Below are positions 43,834 through 53,512 of a DNA stretch of 64,000 nucleotides, piece by piece. The DNA is from Butyrivibrio fibrisolvens. GTDB lineage: Bacteria > Bacillota > Clostridia > Lachnospirales > Lachnospiraceae. A program made the position numbers and the translations under genes. The notes beneath the pieces are model-generated. The model was given only the letters and a program-made list of their open reading frames with translations, had not been told where the DNA came from and ran no database searches. Positions within the stretch are counted from its first letter, which is position 1. Every line of letters begins with the position of its first letter. The stretch covers positions 1,364,001-1,428,000 of the forward strand of contig NZ_CP146963.1 in NCBI RefSeq assembly GCF_037113525.1, given 5' to 3'.

Positions 43834-45597
43834 ATGTATTGTGGAAAATGCGGAAAGATTGTATCTGATTCAGCTAAGTTTTGCCCGTTTTGCGGAGAGA
43901 CATTTGAGACGAAATCAGAGGTAAAATCAGAAGCTCAGAATAGTACTAATTTTGAGCAGTCTGGCTTTAGCACATTTCAGTCTCAGAATATGAATAATGT
44001 TCAGACTTCATACCAGTCACAGAATTCATATCAGCAGCCGCAGAATATGTATCAGAATCAGTATAACCAGGGTTACCAGCAGTATAATCCGCAGATGCAA
44101 AATGGCTATGGACAGCAGCCTCCCAAAAAGAAGAAAAGTCATAAAGGCCTTGCAATCGGTCTCGCTTCTGTAATAGTACTTGCAGGTGTAGGCGGCGCAG
44201 GCGGTTATAAATATTTAGAGAAGACTCATGAGAAAGAATATCAGAAAGCTATAGAAGAAGCTAAAGAAGCTTACGATGCTAAGGATTATGAGAAGGCAGC
44301 AGAAAGCTACCAGAGTGCCCTTAATGTAAAAGAGGAAGATGAGGCAGCTACTCAGGGACTTGAAGCATCTAACGCTATGATGAAGATCGATGATGCAACC
44401 AAAAAGCTCGAAGGCCTTTCTTCTTATGATGTTACTATCAATTATCAGATGAGTCTTAATGTTGATGATTCAACTGATGGAAGATCTTATAAACTTACTC
44501 AGTCTTCTGAAATGACAGCATCAAACATTACTGACGAAGATGGACATACAATAGCTTATGTTACCGGCGATCTTATCACAGCTTCAGATGATAATGGTAA
44601 CGAGAGTAATCAGACTTATGAGATTTACGTTACAAAGAGTGGAAGTGTAGAGACTAATTATTCATATACAGAGTCAACAGGATGGGGCGGACATCTTACT
44701 ACCAGTGCTACAAACGGTTCTTCTGTAATTCTGGGCGATATTGCTTCTTTATCATATTCTTATGATAAGGACAATGAAAACAAGGATTACTATGTATTTA
44801 CAGCAGTAGATGTTAATGCTGAGAAGTGCTCTTTCCTTACAAACTTTTGCAGTATTACTGATAAGGCTACTGATGCCGGAAATCAGAAGATGACAGTTTC
44901 TCTTTTCCTTGATCGTGAAAGTGGAAAGATATCCAAGATAGAGGTTTCTTATCCTAACCTTTCAATGGCAGATGTAAATTCATATTACTGCAATTATAGC
45001 GGAAAGAGTCTTTCTATCTCACTTGAGGAGATAACATATACTATTAATGTTACAGAATGGGATTCAGATGCATCTTTATCTGTACCATCAGATGCAGTTG
45101 ATGCTCTTTCTGTAGGTGGAGGACTTCAGACAGCAGTAGCTTTTTCAACAGAGCCAACCGAGTACCTTGGTATTAATATGATCGATACTACTTTTAATGA
45201 TGCAAGCTTCCAGATACCTGCATCATGGATCAAGTATGATGCTACAGGCACACAGCAGGAGTATGGTCTTAATATGGACGGAACAGCTCAGGTTTGCATT
45301 TACTATATAGATAAGTCTAATTTCAGTTCCAAATCTGATACAAAGAATATGGAACTTATTCTTGAAAGTGTTACAGAAGGCGTAGAAGTAACTGATCCTA
45401 CTGATGTTAAGATCGATGGAGAAGATGCTATTCGTTTTGGAGTTACAGCCAGCGGATATGATGTTGCTCTTAACGGAGTGATGTATGTTATCCCTTGTAA
45501 AGATGGATACATGGTTGTGCAGTATGTAATGTACAGCGGTGTTGAGAACATTTGGCAGAGCCAGTTCAACGCATTCATCGACAGTATTGATTTATAA
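43834..45597 (+). CDS. Zinc-ribbon membrane protein with Gln/Asn/Tyr-rich linker and external domain
   Basis: A 587-residue protein. Residues 2-24 are a zinc ribbon (CGKCGKIVSD, FCPFCGE). A Gln, Asn, Tyr and Ser-rich linker spans about 40-100, then a KKKKSHK stretch and a membrane helix at about 107-125 (GLAIGLASVIVLAGVGGAGG). Outside, helices with EEAKEAYDAKDYEKAAESYQS resemble a TPR pair, followed by a long beta-rich domain with Ser/Thr-rich segments. The C-terminal 130 residues (SFQIPASWIKYD, EDAIRFGVTASG) resemble a lipoprotein-like fold. Function unknown. Confidence 0.75.
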   Translation: MYCGKCGKIVSDSAKFCPFCGETFETKSEVKSEAQNSTNFEQSGFSTFQSQNMNNVQTSYQSQNSYQQPQNMYQNQYNQGYQQYNPQMQNGYGQQPPKKKKSHKGLAIGLASVIVLAGVGGAGGYKYLEKTHEKEYQKAIEEAKEAYDAKDYEKAAESYQSALNVKEEDEAATQGLEASNAMMKIDDATKKLEGLSSYDVTINYQMSLNVDDSTDGRSYKLTQSSEMTASNITDEDGHTIAYVTGDLITASDDNGNESNQTYEIYVTKSGSVETNYSYTESTGWGGHLTTSATNGSSVILGDIASLSYSYDKDNENKDYYVFTAVDVNAEKCSFLTNFCSITDKATDAGNQKMTVSLFLDRESGKISKIEVSYPNLSMADVNSYYCNYSGKSLSISLEEITYTINVTEWDSDASLSVPSDAVDALSVGGGLQTAVAFSTEPTEYLGINMIDTTFNDASFQIPASWIKYDATGTQQEYGLNMDGTAQVCIYYIDKSNFSSKSDTKNMELILESVTEGVEVTDPTDVKIDGEDAIRFGVTASGYDVALNGVMYVIPCKDGYMVVQYVMYSGVENIWQSQFNAFIDSIDL

Positions 45598-45615
45598 TAA
45601 TAAATGATAAATAAT

Positions 45616-45664
45616 AATGAGGATTGCTAATGTTTTAATAAACATCGCAATCCTCATTTTATAT
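45616..45664 (+). terminator. Rho-independent terminator
   Basis: AATGAGGATTGC (45616-45627) pairs with GCAATCCTCATT (45647-45658), enclosing ATGTTT/AAACAT, and is followed by a T run. It lies 18 bases after the zinc-ribbon gene's stop. Confidence 0.88.
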
Positions 45665-45699
45665 AGCAAATAAGAAGCAGCGGAAGAGGATTTAATGAT

Positions 45700-46872
45700 A
45701 TGATTCAATTTCTTGCTGGGATATTTATAAAAGATCATAACAACACAAATGATGCAAATGTGCGCCGTCAGTATGGTATACTGTGCGGCGCCTTTGGCGT
45801 TGTTTTAAACATTATCCTTGTAATTATCAAGATGACAGCGGCATTTATGTCAGGATCGGTCTCGATACTGGCGGATGCAGCTAATAACATGTCTGATGCA
45901 GAAACTTCAGTAGTTACGATAATAGGCTTTAAGCTTGCATCGCAGAAGCCTGACAAAAAGCACCCATTTGGTCATGGCCGGATAGAATATGTCGCAGGAC
46001 TTATAGTTGCCTTCTTTATCTTCGGAATGGCAGTAGAGCTTCTGCGAACATCTGTAAAGAAGATCATGCATCCTGAGCAGACCGGATTTAACCTTGTTAT
46101 TGCAGGTATATTAATAGTAGCTATTTTTATAAAATTGTATATGTTCTTATACAATATGGATCTTGGAAAGAAACTATCATCTGCTGTACTTGTTAACAAT
46201 GCCAAAGACAGCATATCTGATGTTGTATCTACAAGCGTCGTTCTTATTTCATCTTTTATCAGTTATAAAACAGGTATTATTCTTGACGGCTATGCAGGAA
46301 CTTTGGTAGCTATTTTTATCTTTTATCAGGCCTATGAGGCAACAAGAGATACAATATCCCCTCTTCTTGGAGAGGCTCCATCTGACGAAATGATCGGTGC
46401 CATAGAAAAAGATGTTCTTACATTTGATCAGATACTTGGAGTTCACGATATTATCGTTCACAACTATGGACCCAATAAGACCATGATGTCTCTTCACGTA
46501 GAGATTGATTCTGATGAATCTTTGTTAGAAGCTCATGATCTTGTTGATGAGATCGAACAGCTTCTTAATGAAAAATATTCCTGCAGCAGTGTGATCCATG
46601 TCGACCCTGTAAATCTTCATGATGAAGAAGTTATGATGATAAAAGACAGGATGAAAGAGCGTATCAGGCAACTCGGTGATGATATAAAGTTCCACGATTT
46701 CAGGATCATACATCATAAGAACGAGAAGATAATAGCTTTTGATATAGTGGTGCCCTTTGATTACAAATCTTCTGATGATGAAGTTATTAAATTTGCAAAG
46801 GATGCCTGCAAAGAGATGTTCCCTGATTATGAAACAGAAGTGACAGTTGATAAAGCTGAGATAGTTCGTTAA
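45700..46872 (+). CDS. Cation diffusion facilitator (CDF) family metal exporter
   Basis: A 390-residue inner-membrane proton-coupled divalent-metal exporter. About six helices occupy residues 25-205, and the cytoplasmic domain follows (GVHDIIVHNYGPNKTMMSLHVEID), then an extra 80-residue tail. Metal-site residues differ from zinc types: helix 2 has NNMSD (Asn and Asp) and helix 5 has DSISD (two Asp) where zinc exporters have His or Asp with Asp. In CDF subfamilies that pattern goes with manganese or iron transport, so Mn(II) efflux is a reasonable guess. Confidence 0.88.
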   Translation: MIQFLAGIFIKDHNNTNDANVRRQYGILCGAFGVVLNIILVIIKMTAAFMSGSVSILADAANNMSDAETSVVTIIGFKLASQKPDKKHPFGHGRIEYVAGLIVAFFIFGMAVELLRTSVKKIMHPEQTGFNLVIAGILIVAIFIKLYMFLYNMDLGKKLSSAVLVNNAKDSISDVVSTSVVLISSFISYKTGIILDGYAGTLVAIFIFYQAYEATRDTISPLLGEAPSDEMIGAIEKDVLTFDQILGVHDIIVHNYGPNKTMMSLHVEIDSDESLLEAHDLVDEIEQLLNEKYSCSSVIHVDPVNLHDEEVMMIKDRMKERIRQLGDDIKFHDFRIIHHKNEKIIAFDIVVPFDYKSSDDEVIKFAKDACKEMFPDYETEVTVDKAEIVR

Positions 46873-46943
46873 TAATGGATATTTTGAAAATATAGGTATT
46901 TTCTGATTTGAGATATGAGTAAGTTATTTTCTTAACAATTAAC

Positions 46944-46973
46944 TTGTAATAAATACTTGTTCTGTCGTATTAT
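46944..46973 (+). promoter_or_regulatory. Sigma-A promoter of gpmI
   Basis: TTGTAA (46944-46949) and TATTAT (46968-46973), spaced 18 bases, 118 bases before the gpmI start codon. Confidence 0.55.
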
Positions 46974-47090
46974 ATAGTAGCGTAGATATTGATTTTGTTA
47001 GTCATAACAAACTGGAGACATTTTGAATGATACCAATATGACTGACGATTCGATTAAATAAATAGTTAGTAGATAAATGGAGGTTTTTAA

Positions 47091-48641
47091 ATGAGAGGTT
47101 CTAAGCCAACACTTCTTTTGATCCTTGATGGATTTGGTCTTAACGAAAACCCTGAGGGTAATGCTATTGCAATGGCTAACACACCAAATCTTGATATGCT
47201 TATGGAGAAATATCCTTTTGTAAAAGGAAATGCAAGCGGACTTGCAGTAGGTCTTCCTGACGGACAGATGGGTAACTCTGAAGTAGGCCACATGAACATG
47301 GGTGCAGGCCGTATTGTATACCAGGAGCTTACAAGAATCACAAAATCTATCAATGATGGTGATTTCTTCGAGAATGAAGCTCTTCTTGAAGCTGTAAATA
47401 ACTGCAAGGCTAATAACAGTGCTCTTCACATGTTTGGTCTTGTATCTGATGGCGGTGTTCACAGCCACATCACACACATCTATGGACTTCTTGAGCTTGC
47501 TAAGAGAAACGGACTTGAGAAAGTATATGTACACTGCTTCCTTGACGGACGTGATACACCTCCGGAAAGCGGAATTGATTTCGTACAGCAGCTTGAAGAT
47601 AAGATGAAAGAACTCGGCGTTGGTGAGATTGCTTCACTTTCAGGCCGTTACTATGCTATGGACAGAGATAACAACTATGATCGCGTTGTTATCGCTTATG
47701 ATGCTCTTACAAAGGGCGAAGGCCAGAAGGCTTCCAGCGCACACGAAGGAATGCAGCAGTCATATGCAAACGGCAAGACTGATGAGTTCGTAGTTCCTAC
47801 AGTTATCATGAAGGATGGTCAGCCTGTTGCAACTATCAAGGATAAGGATTCAGTTGTATTCTTCAACTTCCGTCCTGACAGAGCAAGAGAGATGACACAC
47901 TGCTTCTGTGATGATGAGTTCGATAAGTTTGATCGAGGTGCAAGACTTGATACTAAGTTCGTATGCTTCACAGACTATGATCCACTTATTCTTAATAAAG
48001 AGATCGCATTCAAGAAGGTTCTCCTTACTAACACATTCGGAGAATGGCTTGCAAACAAGGGCCTTAAGCAGGCACGTATCGCTGAGACAGAGAAGTATGC
48101 TCACGTTACATTCTTCTTCAACGGTGGCGTAGAAGAGCCTAACAAGAACGAGGACAGAGTTCTTGTAAACAGCCCTAAGGATGTTCCTACATACGACCTC
48201 AAGCCTCAGATGAGCGCTCCTGAAGTATGTGACAAGCTCCTTGATGCTATTAATTCTCAGAACTATGACGTTATCGTCTGCAACTTCGCTAACCCTGACA
48301 TGGTAGGACATACAGGTGTTATTCCTGCTGCAGTTAAGGCTGTTGAGACAGTAGATGAATGCGTTGGTAAGATTTATGATGCTATCATGAAAGCAAATGG
48401 AACAATGTTCATCTGTGCAGACCACGGTAACGCTGATATGATGATCGATTATGAGACAGGCGAGCCATGGACAGCTCATACAACTAACCCTGTTCCATTC
48501 ATTCTTGTTAACTATGACCCTGCATATACTCTTAAAGAGGACGGATGTCTTGCAGACATTATCCCTACTCTTATCGAGTGTATGGGAGAAGAGCAGCCTG
48601 CAGAAATGACTGGTAAGAGCCTTCTTGTTAAGAAAGACTGA
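47091..48641 (+). CDS. gpmI: 2,3-bisphosphoglycerate-independent phosphoglycerate mutase
   Basis: A 516-residue glycolytic enzyme interconverting 3- and 2-phosphoglycerate with two manganese ions. The N-terminal metal site begins LLILDGFGLNENPEGNA (Asp13), and the phosphorylated serine is Ser63 in MGNSEVGHMNMGAGR. SDGGVHSHITH and FLDGRDTPP (phosphotransferase domain) follow, and CADHGNADMM and TAHTTNPVPF complete the second metal site. Length and motif order are standard. GGAGG lies seven bases before the ATG; promoter and terminator make it a single-gene unit. Confidence 0.97.
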   Translation: MRGSKPTLLLILDGFGLNENPEGNAIAMANTPNLDMLMEKYPFVKGNASGLAVGLPDGQMGNSEVGHMNMGAGRIVYQELTRITKSINDGDFFENEALLEAVNNCKANNSALHMFGLVSDGGVHSHITHIYGLLELAKRNGLEKVYVHCFLDGRDTPPESGIDFVQQLEDKMKELGVGEIASLSGRYYAMDRDNNYDRVVIAYDALTKGEGQKASSAHEGMQQSYANGKTDEFVVPTVIMKDGQPVATIKDKDSVVFFNFRPDRAREMTHCFCDDEFDKFDRGARLDTKFVCFTDYDPLILNKEIAFKKVLLTNTFGEWLANKGLKQARIAETEKYAHVTFFFNGGVEEPNKNEDRVLVNSPKDVPTYDLKPQMSAPEVCDKLLDAINSQNYDVIVCNFANPDMVGHTGVIPAAVKAVETVDECVGKIYDAIMKANGTMFICADHGNADMMIDYETGEPWTAHTTNPVPFILVNYDPAYTLKEDGCLADIIPTLIECMGEEQPAEMTGKSLLVKKD

Positions 48642-48657
48642 TAATATGATCATGCGG

Positions 48658-48694
48658 CCACACTGGAGTTAACTGCTCCGGTGTGGTTGTTTTG
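48658..48694 (+). terminator. Terminator after gpmI
   Basis: CCACACTGGAG (48658-48668) pairs with CTCCGGTGTGG (48676-48686, one T-G pair) and is followed by TTGTTTTG. Confidence 0.85.
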
Positions 48695-48830
48695 TGTTTA
48701 AGAATAATTTGGATAGACAATATCGTATATGGCAGATAAGTAAACTTATGTGACTGGTATTTGGGAATATATTTTACTGATGCCGTGAAAGAAGTTGTTT
48801 TGTCCATGACATTAATTGAAAGAGGACAAT

Positions 48831-50630
48831 ATGGAAGAAAAGAAAATCATGAAAAGAGAAGAAGTTCCGGTAGAGTATACCTGGAACCTTGAAGACCTTT
48901 ACAAAACACCTGCTGATTGGGAGAAAGATTTTGAAAAGGCAGGAAAACTTACAGAAGAGATAGCTGCTTTCCAGGGACATGTCGGAGAGAGCGCTGACAA
49001 GCTCCTTGAGTGGTACAAGAAGTCTGACGAAGCAGAACTCCTTCTGTCATCAATATATCAGTATGCATCACTTGCTGCTGATCAGGATCTTGGCAACAAT
49101 GAAAACCAGGCAAGAAAAGGTAAGACTATAGGCCTTCTTGTATCAGTATCAAGTGCATCAGCCTTTGCAGATACAGAGATCATGGACATACCTGATGATA
49201 AGCTTGAGAGCTTCTTTAAGGAGAATCCTGACCTTGAGCTTTATCGTCTTGCTATAACACGTGTTAGAAAGAAAAAAGAGCACATGCTCTCAGCAGCAGA
49301 AGAAAAGCTCCTTGCTGCAACAGGAGAGATGTCAGAAGGTCCTTCCAATATCGGATCTATCTTCAGAAATGCCGATCTCAAATTCCCTAAGGTAAAAGAT
49401 AGTAAGGGAGAAGAACACGATCTTACACAGGGTACCTTCATCTCTTATATGGAAAGCACAGATCGTGAATTCAGAAAGAATACATTCAAGACCTTCTATG
49501 AAACATGGAAGTCTCATGAGTCTCTTTCTGCTACGATTCTTGATGCTCATTACAAGCAGCAGACATTCTATGCAAATGCAAGAAAGTACGAGAACAATCT
49601 TGAGGCAGCTCTTGACCGTACAGAGGTTCCGGTAAGTGTATATCACAATCTCATCGATACTGTTCATAAGCACATGGGCTCCATGTACCGTTATATGGAT
49701 CTTCGTAAGAAGCTTATGGGCGTTGATGAGCTTCATATGTATGACCTTTATAACTCAATCGTTCCTGATGCAGAAGAGAAGATCACATATGAGCAGGCTA
49801 AAGAGGCTGTATTCGAAGCTATCAAACCACTTGGTGAAGACTATGCCAAGGTTGTTAAGGAAGCTTACGAGAACCGCTGGCTTGACGTATATGAGAACGA
49901 AGGAAAAAGAAGTGGAGCTTACTCTTCAGGCGGCGCAAGACCTCATCCTTATATCCTTCTTAACCATAAGGACAATCTCAACAGCCAGTTCACTCTTATC
50001 CACGAGACAGGACACACAATGCACAGCTACCTGTCTATGAAAAACCAACCTGTTGTATATTCTGATTATGTAATATTCGTTGCAGAAGTAGCATCTACCT
50101 GCAATGAAGTACTTATGATGAAGAATCTCCTTTCTAAGACAACAGATACTAAGAAGAGAAAATATCTCCTTAACTATTTCATGGAGCAGTTCCGTACAAC
50201 ACTGTATCGTCAGACAATGTTTGCAGAGTTTGAACTTAAGCTCAACGAGCTTGTAGAAAGCGGCAATACGCTCACCGCGGACACTCTTAATAAAATGTAC
50301 TATGACCTCAATAAGCTCTACTATGGCGAGAACATGGTCGTTGACGAAGAGATAGCATCAGAATGGGCAAGAATCCCGCATTTCTTCTACAACTACTATG
50401 TATATCAGTATGCTACAGGTTTCTCTGCAGCTATTGCTCTTGCTACCAAGATTCTTAAAGAGGGCGAACCTGCTGTAAAGGATTACCTCAAATTCCTGTC
50501 ATCAGGTTGCAGTACAGATCCTATCAGTCTTCTAAAAATTGCTGGTGTTGATATGTCAACTCCTGCGCCAATTGAGGAAGCACTGGATCAGTTCGATGCG
50601 CTCATTTCCGAGATGGAAGAGCTTGCATAA
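48831..50630 (+). CDS. pepF: Oligoendopeptidase F (M3B metallopeptidase)
   Basis: A 599-residue zinc endopeptidase that cuts imported peptides of roughly 7-17 residues in the cytoplasm. The zinc motif HETGH is at residues 391-395 with a downstream Glu in the FVAEVASTCNE segment as third ligand. Family landmarks include YTWNLEDLY at the start, ALDRTEVPVSVY, and YATGFSAAIALA and CSTDPISLLKIAGVDM near the end. The ATG at 48831 has GAGG about seven bases upstream; a TTG at 48816 is less likely. It precedes the oligopeptide transport operon. Confidence 0.96.
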   Translation: MEEKKIMKREEVPVEYTWNLEDLYKTPADWEKDFEKAGKLTEEIAAFQGHVGESADKLLEWYKKSDEAELLLSSIYQYASLAADQDLGNNENQARKGKTIGLLVSVSSASAFADTEIMDIPDDKLESFFKENPDLELYRLAITRVRKKKEHMLSAAEEKLLAATGEMSEGPSNIGSIFRNADLKFPKVKDSKGEEHDLTQGTFISYMESTDREFRKNTFKTFYETWKSHESLSATILDAHYKQQTFYANARKYENNLEAALDRTEVPVSVYHNLIDTVHKHMGSMYRYMDLRKKLMGVDELHMYDLYNSIVPDAEEKITYEQAKEAVFEAIKPLGEDYAKVVKEAYENRWLDVYENEGKRSGAYSSGGARPHPYILLNHKDNLNSQFTLIHETGHTMHSYLSMKNQPVVYSDYVIFVAEVASTCNEVLMMKNLLSKTTDTKKRKYLLNYFMEQFRTTLYRQTMFAEFELKLNELVESGNTLTADTLNKMYYDLNKLYYGENMVVDEEIASEWARIPHFFYNYYVYQYATGFSAAIALATKILKEGEPAVKDYLKFLSSGCSTDPISLLKIAGVDMSTPAPIEEALDQFDALISEMEELA

Positions 50631-50814
50631 TTCCTAGTAAAACGGTATTATTTATATTGTTAGGGTACTGTTTTATCTAATCATGTGCATAAAGTTACGA
50701 ATATTCATATTTTCAGTGGAAACTCATGATTTTTATCGAAAAATTTTGTGTGCGTGGGACGTACATATGTCCGCCCTACGCGTGGAAACGTTGATAAAAT
50801 TTACGATTTGCGTA

Positions 50815-51123
50815 TTGACAAAAATTAATATGACTGTAAAATAAAGTAAGTTGATGTAACACAGTGCGCGCATCGAATGAGGCTCTATGTAACGTGTTTA
50901 GAGGGCTCAAATTTCATAATTTTGAAATGATAACGATGACGTTAAATTAACTTTCTTTATTTTTGAAGAAGTGTTTAACGTCATTTTCTATTTTAAGGTT
51001 AGACTTTGATGCACTAAAGCGCCAACTTGTTAAAACAGCAAGGGGAATGTAGCCTCATAGAGGATTACATAAAACTAATTACCGAATCTAATAATAGAAG
51101 AGGAATAAAAGGAGGAAGGAATT
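50815..51123 (+). promoter_or_regulatory. Promoter and long structured leader of the peptide transporter operon
   Basis: TTGACA (50815-50820) and TAAAAT (50837-50842) are 16 bases apart. The leader of about 270 bases contains ATGACGTTAA/TTTAACGTCAT and ATTTCA/TGAAAT hairpins. ATGAGGCT (50877-50884) can pair with AGCCTCAT (51051-51058), while the overlapping CTCTATG (50883-50889) can pair with CATAGAG (51056-51062), so two exclusive folds exist. No known riboswitch is recognised. The 493-base gap 50631-51123 has no gene. Confidence 0.5.
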
Positions 51124-53355
51124 ATGAAAAGATCTAAAGTCATTGCACTGCTTCTTACAGTTGGCATGACAGTGTCTTCAGTTGCTTGTAGCTCAGGCGA
51201 TACTGGCAACAATTCCGGAGACAACACAGGTTCTGAGAGCACCCAGACAACAGGCGACAACGGCTCTGACACAACTGGCGATGCTACAGACGGAGCTTCA
51301 GAGGAAGAAGTTGTTGATGAGTCAGCAATGGATTATGATGAGCTTTCTGAGTATGTTTACAACCAGATTCTGGGTGAGTTCTATGAAGCTTATGAAACTG
51401 CTCAGGCAGAAGGAGACAAGAATGTAGCATGGGCACTTGATGCTGTAGCTGAGGCTAAGCTTCTTGAGTCTGGTGTATTCATTCCATTTACATCACGTGG
51501 TGGTATGTATGCCATCAGCCGTGTGGCTCCTTACACAGTATCTACAACATACTGGGGCAATGATGAAAGCCGTTTCCACAATGCTGTAGTAACTTCTGAC
51601 CTTATTAAGGCTGAAGATTATATGGCAATGAGAGAGAAGTATGCTGAGCTTAAGGGCACAGGCGAGTATGAGTCTTGGGTTAAGTCATTCCTTGAAGAAA
51701 AGGGATATACTCTCACAGATGAGTACAAATATCCTAGCTCAGGTGATCCTACAACTTGGGACGTACTCAGCACTTCAAGACAGGCTGATACAAGAGCTCT
51801 TGTTCATACATATGACGGACTTATGGAATATGATGGAGAAGGCACACAGCAGCCTGCACTTGCAACAGATTATGAAGTATCTGATGACGGACTTACATAT
51901 ACATTCCACATCCGTGAAGGTGTTAAGTGGGTTGATTCTCAGGGACGTGAAGTTGGCGATGTTACTGCTGACGACTTCGTAGCTGGTATGCAGCACATGA
52001 TGGATGCAATGGGCGGTCTTGAGTACCTTGTTCAGGACGTAATCGTTGGTGCAGATGCTTATATCAATGGTGAGACAACAGATTTCTCAACAGTTGGTGT
52101 TAAGGCAGTTGATGATTATACACTTGAGTATGACCTTGTTGCTCCTTGCACATACTTTAACACTATGTTAAGCTATAGCGTGTTCGCTCCTCTTAATCGT
52201 TCTTACTACGAATCATGCGGTGGTAAGTTCGGTGATGAGTTCGATTCTTCAGCTTCTGACTATACATATGGTACAGATGCTGACCACATCGCTTATTGCG
52301 GACCATACCTTGTAACTAACTTTACAGCTAAGAATACTATTACATTCAAGGCCAACTCTACATATTGGAATAAGGATAACATCAATATCCAGACTGTTTA
52401 CTTCCTTTACAATGATGGAACAGATGCTACTAAGGCATACAATGATGCTAAGGCTGGTACAATCTCAGGATGCAGTCTTTCTACAGCAGCTCTTGAAGCA
52501 GCTAAGAATGATGGCCTTTATGATGATTATGCATACATCAGCCTTACAGATGCTACATCTTTCGTAGGATTCATGAATGTTAACCGTGCAGCATTTGCTA
52601 ATGCTAATGATGCTACAGCTGTTAAGTCAACTCAGACAGAAGAGGACGCTGCAAGAACAAAGGCTGCTATGCGTAACCAGGAGTTCAGACTTGCACTTCT
52701 TCAGTCAATTGACAGAGGTACATACAACGCACAGACCAACGGTGATGATCTTAAGTACAATTCAATTATCAACACATACACACCTGGTAACTTCGTACAG
52801 CTTGAAGAGGATGTAACAATCGCTATCAACGGAACAGATACAACATTCCCTGCTGGAACATACTATGGTGAGATCGTACAGGCACAGCTTGATGCTGATG
52901 GCGTTAATGCTAAGGTTTGGGATCCTGAAGCAAATGATGGACTTGGTTCTTCATCAGGTTTCGATGGATGGTACAACAAGGATGCAGCAGTTGAACACCT
53001 CAACAAGGCTGTAGAAGAGCTTGCAGCTCAGGGCGTAGAAGTTAGCGCTGAGAATCCTATTCAGGTAGATTATCCTTACTTTGAAGCTAGTGAAGTATAT
53101 GCTAACAGAGCTAACGCTTTCAAGAAGTCAGTAGAGGATGCTCTTGGTGGAGCTGTTGTTATTAATCTTGTATCATGTGCTACACAGGATGACTGGTACT
53201 ATGCAGGATATTACACAGACCTTGGTTCAGATGCTAACTATGATATCTATGATGTATCAGGTTGGGGCCCTGACTATGGTGATCCTAAGACATACCTTGA
53301 CACAATGCTTCCTGATTATGCAGGTTACATGGTTAAGTGCTTTGGTATCTACTAA
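51124..53355 (+). CDS. oppA: Oligopeptide-binding lipoprotein, apparently circularly permuted (AmiA/OppA type)
   Basis: A 743-residue lipoprotein (VACS lipobox, Cys22) that captures peptides for the importer encoded downstream. After a Thr/Ser/Asp/Gly linker, residues about 70-190 match what is normally the C-terminal end of AmiA/AliA/OppA proteins (ALDAVAEAKLLESGVFIPFT, SRGGMYAISRVAPYT). Then from about 205 comes the usual N-terminal start (SSGDPTTWDVLSTSR, LATDYEVSDDGLTYTFHI, GVKWVDS), running on to WGPDYGDPKTYLDTML, where the protein stops at a point where homologues continue for another hundred or more residues. The order is therefore swapped. GGAGG precedes the ATG. Confidence 0.9.
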   Translation: MKRSKVIALLLTVGMTVSSVACSSGDTGNNSGDNTGSESTQTTGDNGSDTTGDATDGASEEEVVDESAMDYDELSEYVYNQILGEFYEAYETAQAEGDKNVAWALDAVAEAKLLESGVFIPFTSRGGMYAISRVAPYTVSTTYWGNDESRFHNAVVTSDLIKAEDYMAMREKYAELKGTGEYESWVKSFLEEKGYTLTDEYKYPSSGDPTTWDVLSTSRQADTRALVHTYDGLMEYDGEGTQQPALATDYEVSDDGLTYTFHIREGVKWVDSQGREVGDVTADDFVAGMQHMMDAMGGLEYLVQDVIVGADAYINGETTDFSTVGVKAVDDYTLEYDLVAPCTYFNTMLSYSVFAPLNRSYYESCGGKFGDEFDSSASDYTYGTDADHIAYCGPYLVTNFTAKNTITFKANSTYWNKDNINIQTVYFLYNDGTDATKAYNDAKAGTISGCSLSTAALEAAKNDGLYDDYAYISLTDATSFVGFMNVNRAAFANANDATAVKSTQTEEDAARTKAAMRNQEFRLALLQSIDRGTYNAQTNGDDLKYNSIINTYTPGNFVQLEEDVTIAINGTDTTFPAGTYYGEIVQAQLDADGVNAKVWDPEANDGLGSSSGFDGWYNKDAAVEHLNKAVEELAAQGVEVSAENPIQVDYPYFEASEVYANRANAFKKSVEDALGGAVVINLVSCATQDDWYYAGYYTDLGSDANYDIYDVSGWGPDYGDPKTYLDTMLPDYAGYMVKCFGIY

Positions 53356-53396
53356 TTAGATAGTTATAAAGTATTATAAGTATTAAACATTATAAG

Positions 53397-53426
53397 CAGG
53401 AGAATGGGCTCATGCTCATTCTCCTG
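53397..53426 (+). terminator. Hairpin between oppA and oppB
   Basis: A perfect 10-pair stem (CAGGAGAATG/CATTCTCCTG) around a 10-base loop, with only a short T tract. It probably limits read-through or protects the oppA message, so that more binding protein than permease is made. Confidence 0.6.
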
Positions 53427-53512
53427 ACTTTGATGTAATATAGACTGGTAAGTAATTATGAAGATGTAACGTATTCTTCTATCACATGACCGGTCGTCTG
53501 GAGTGAAGGACT

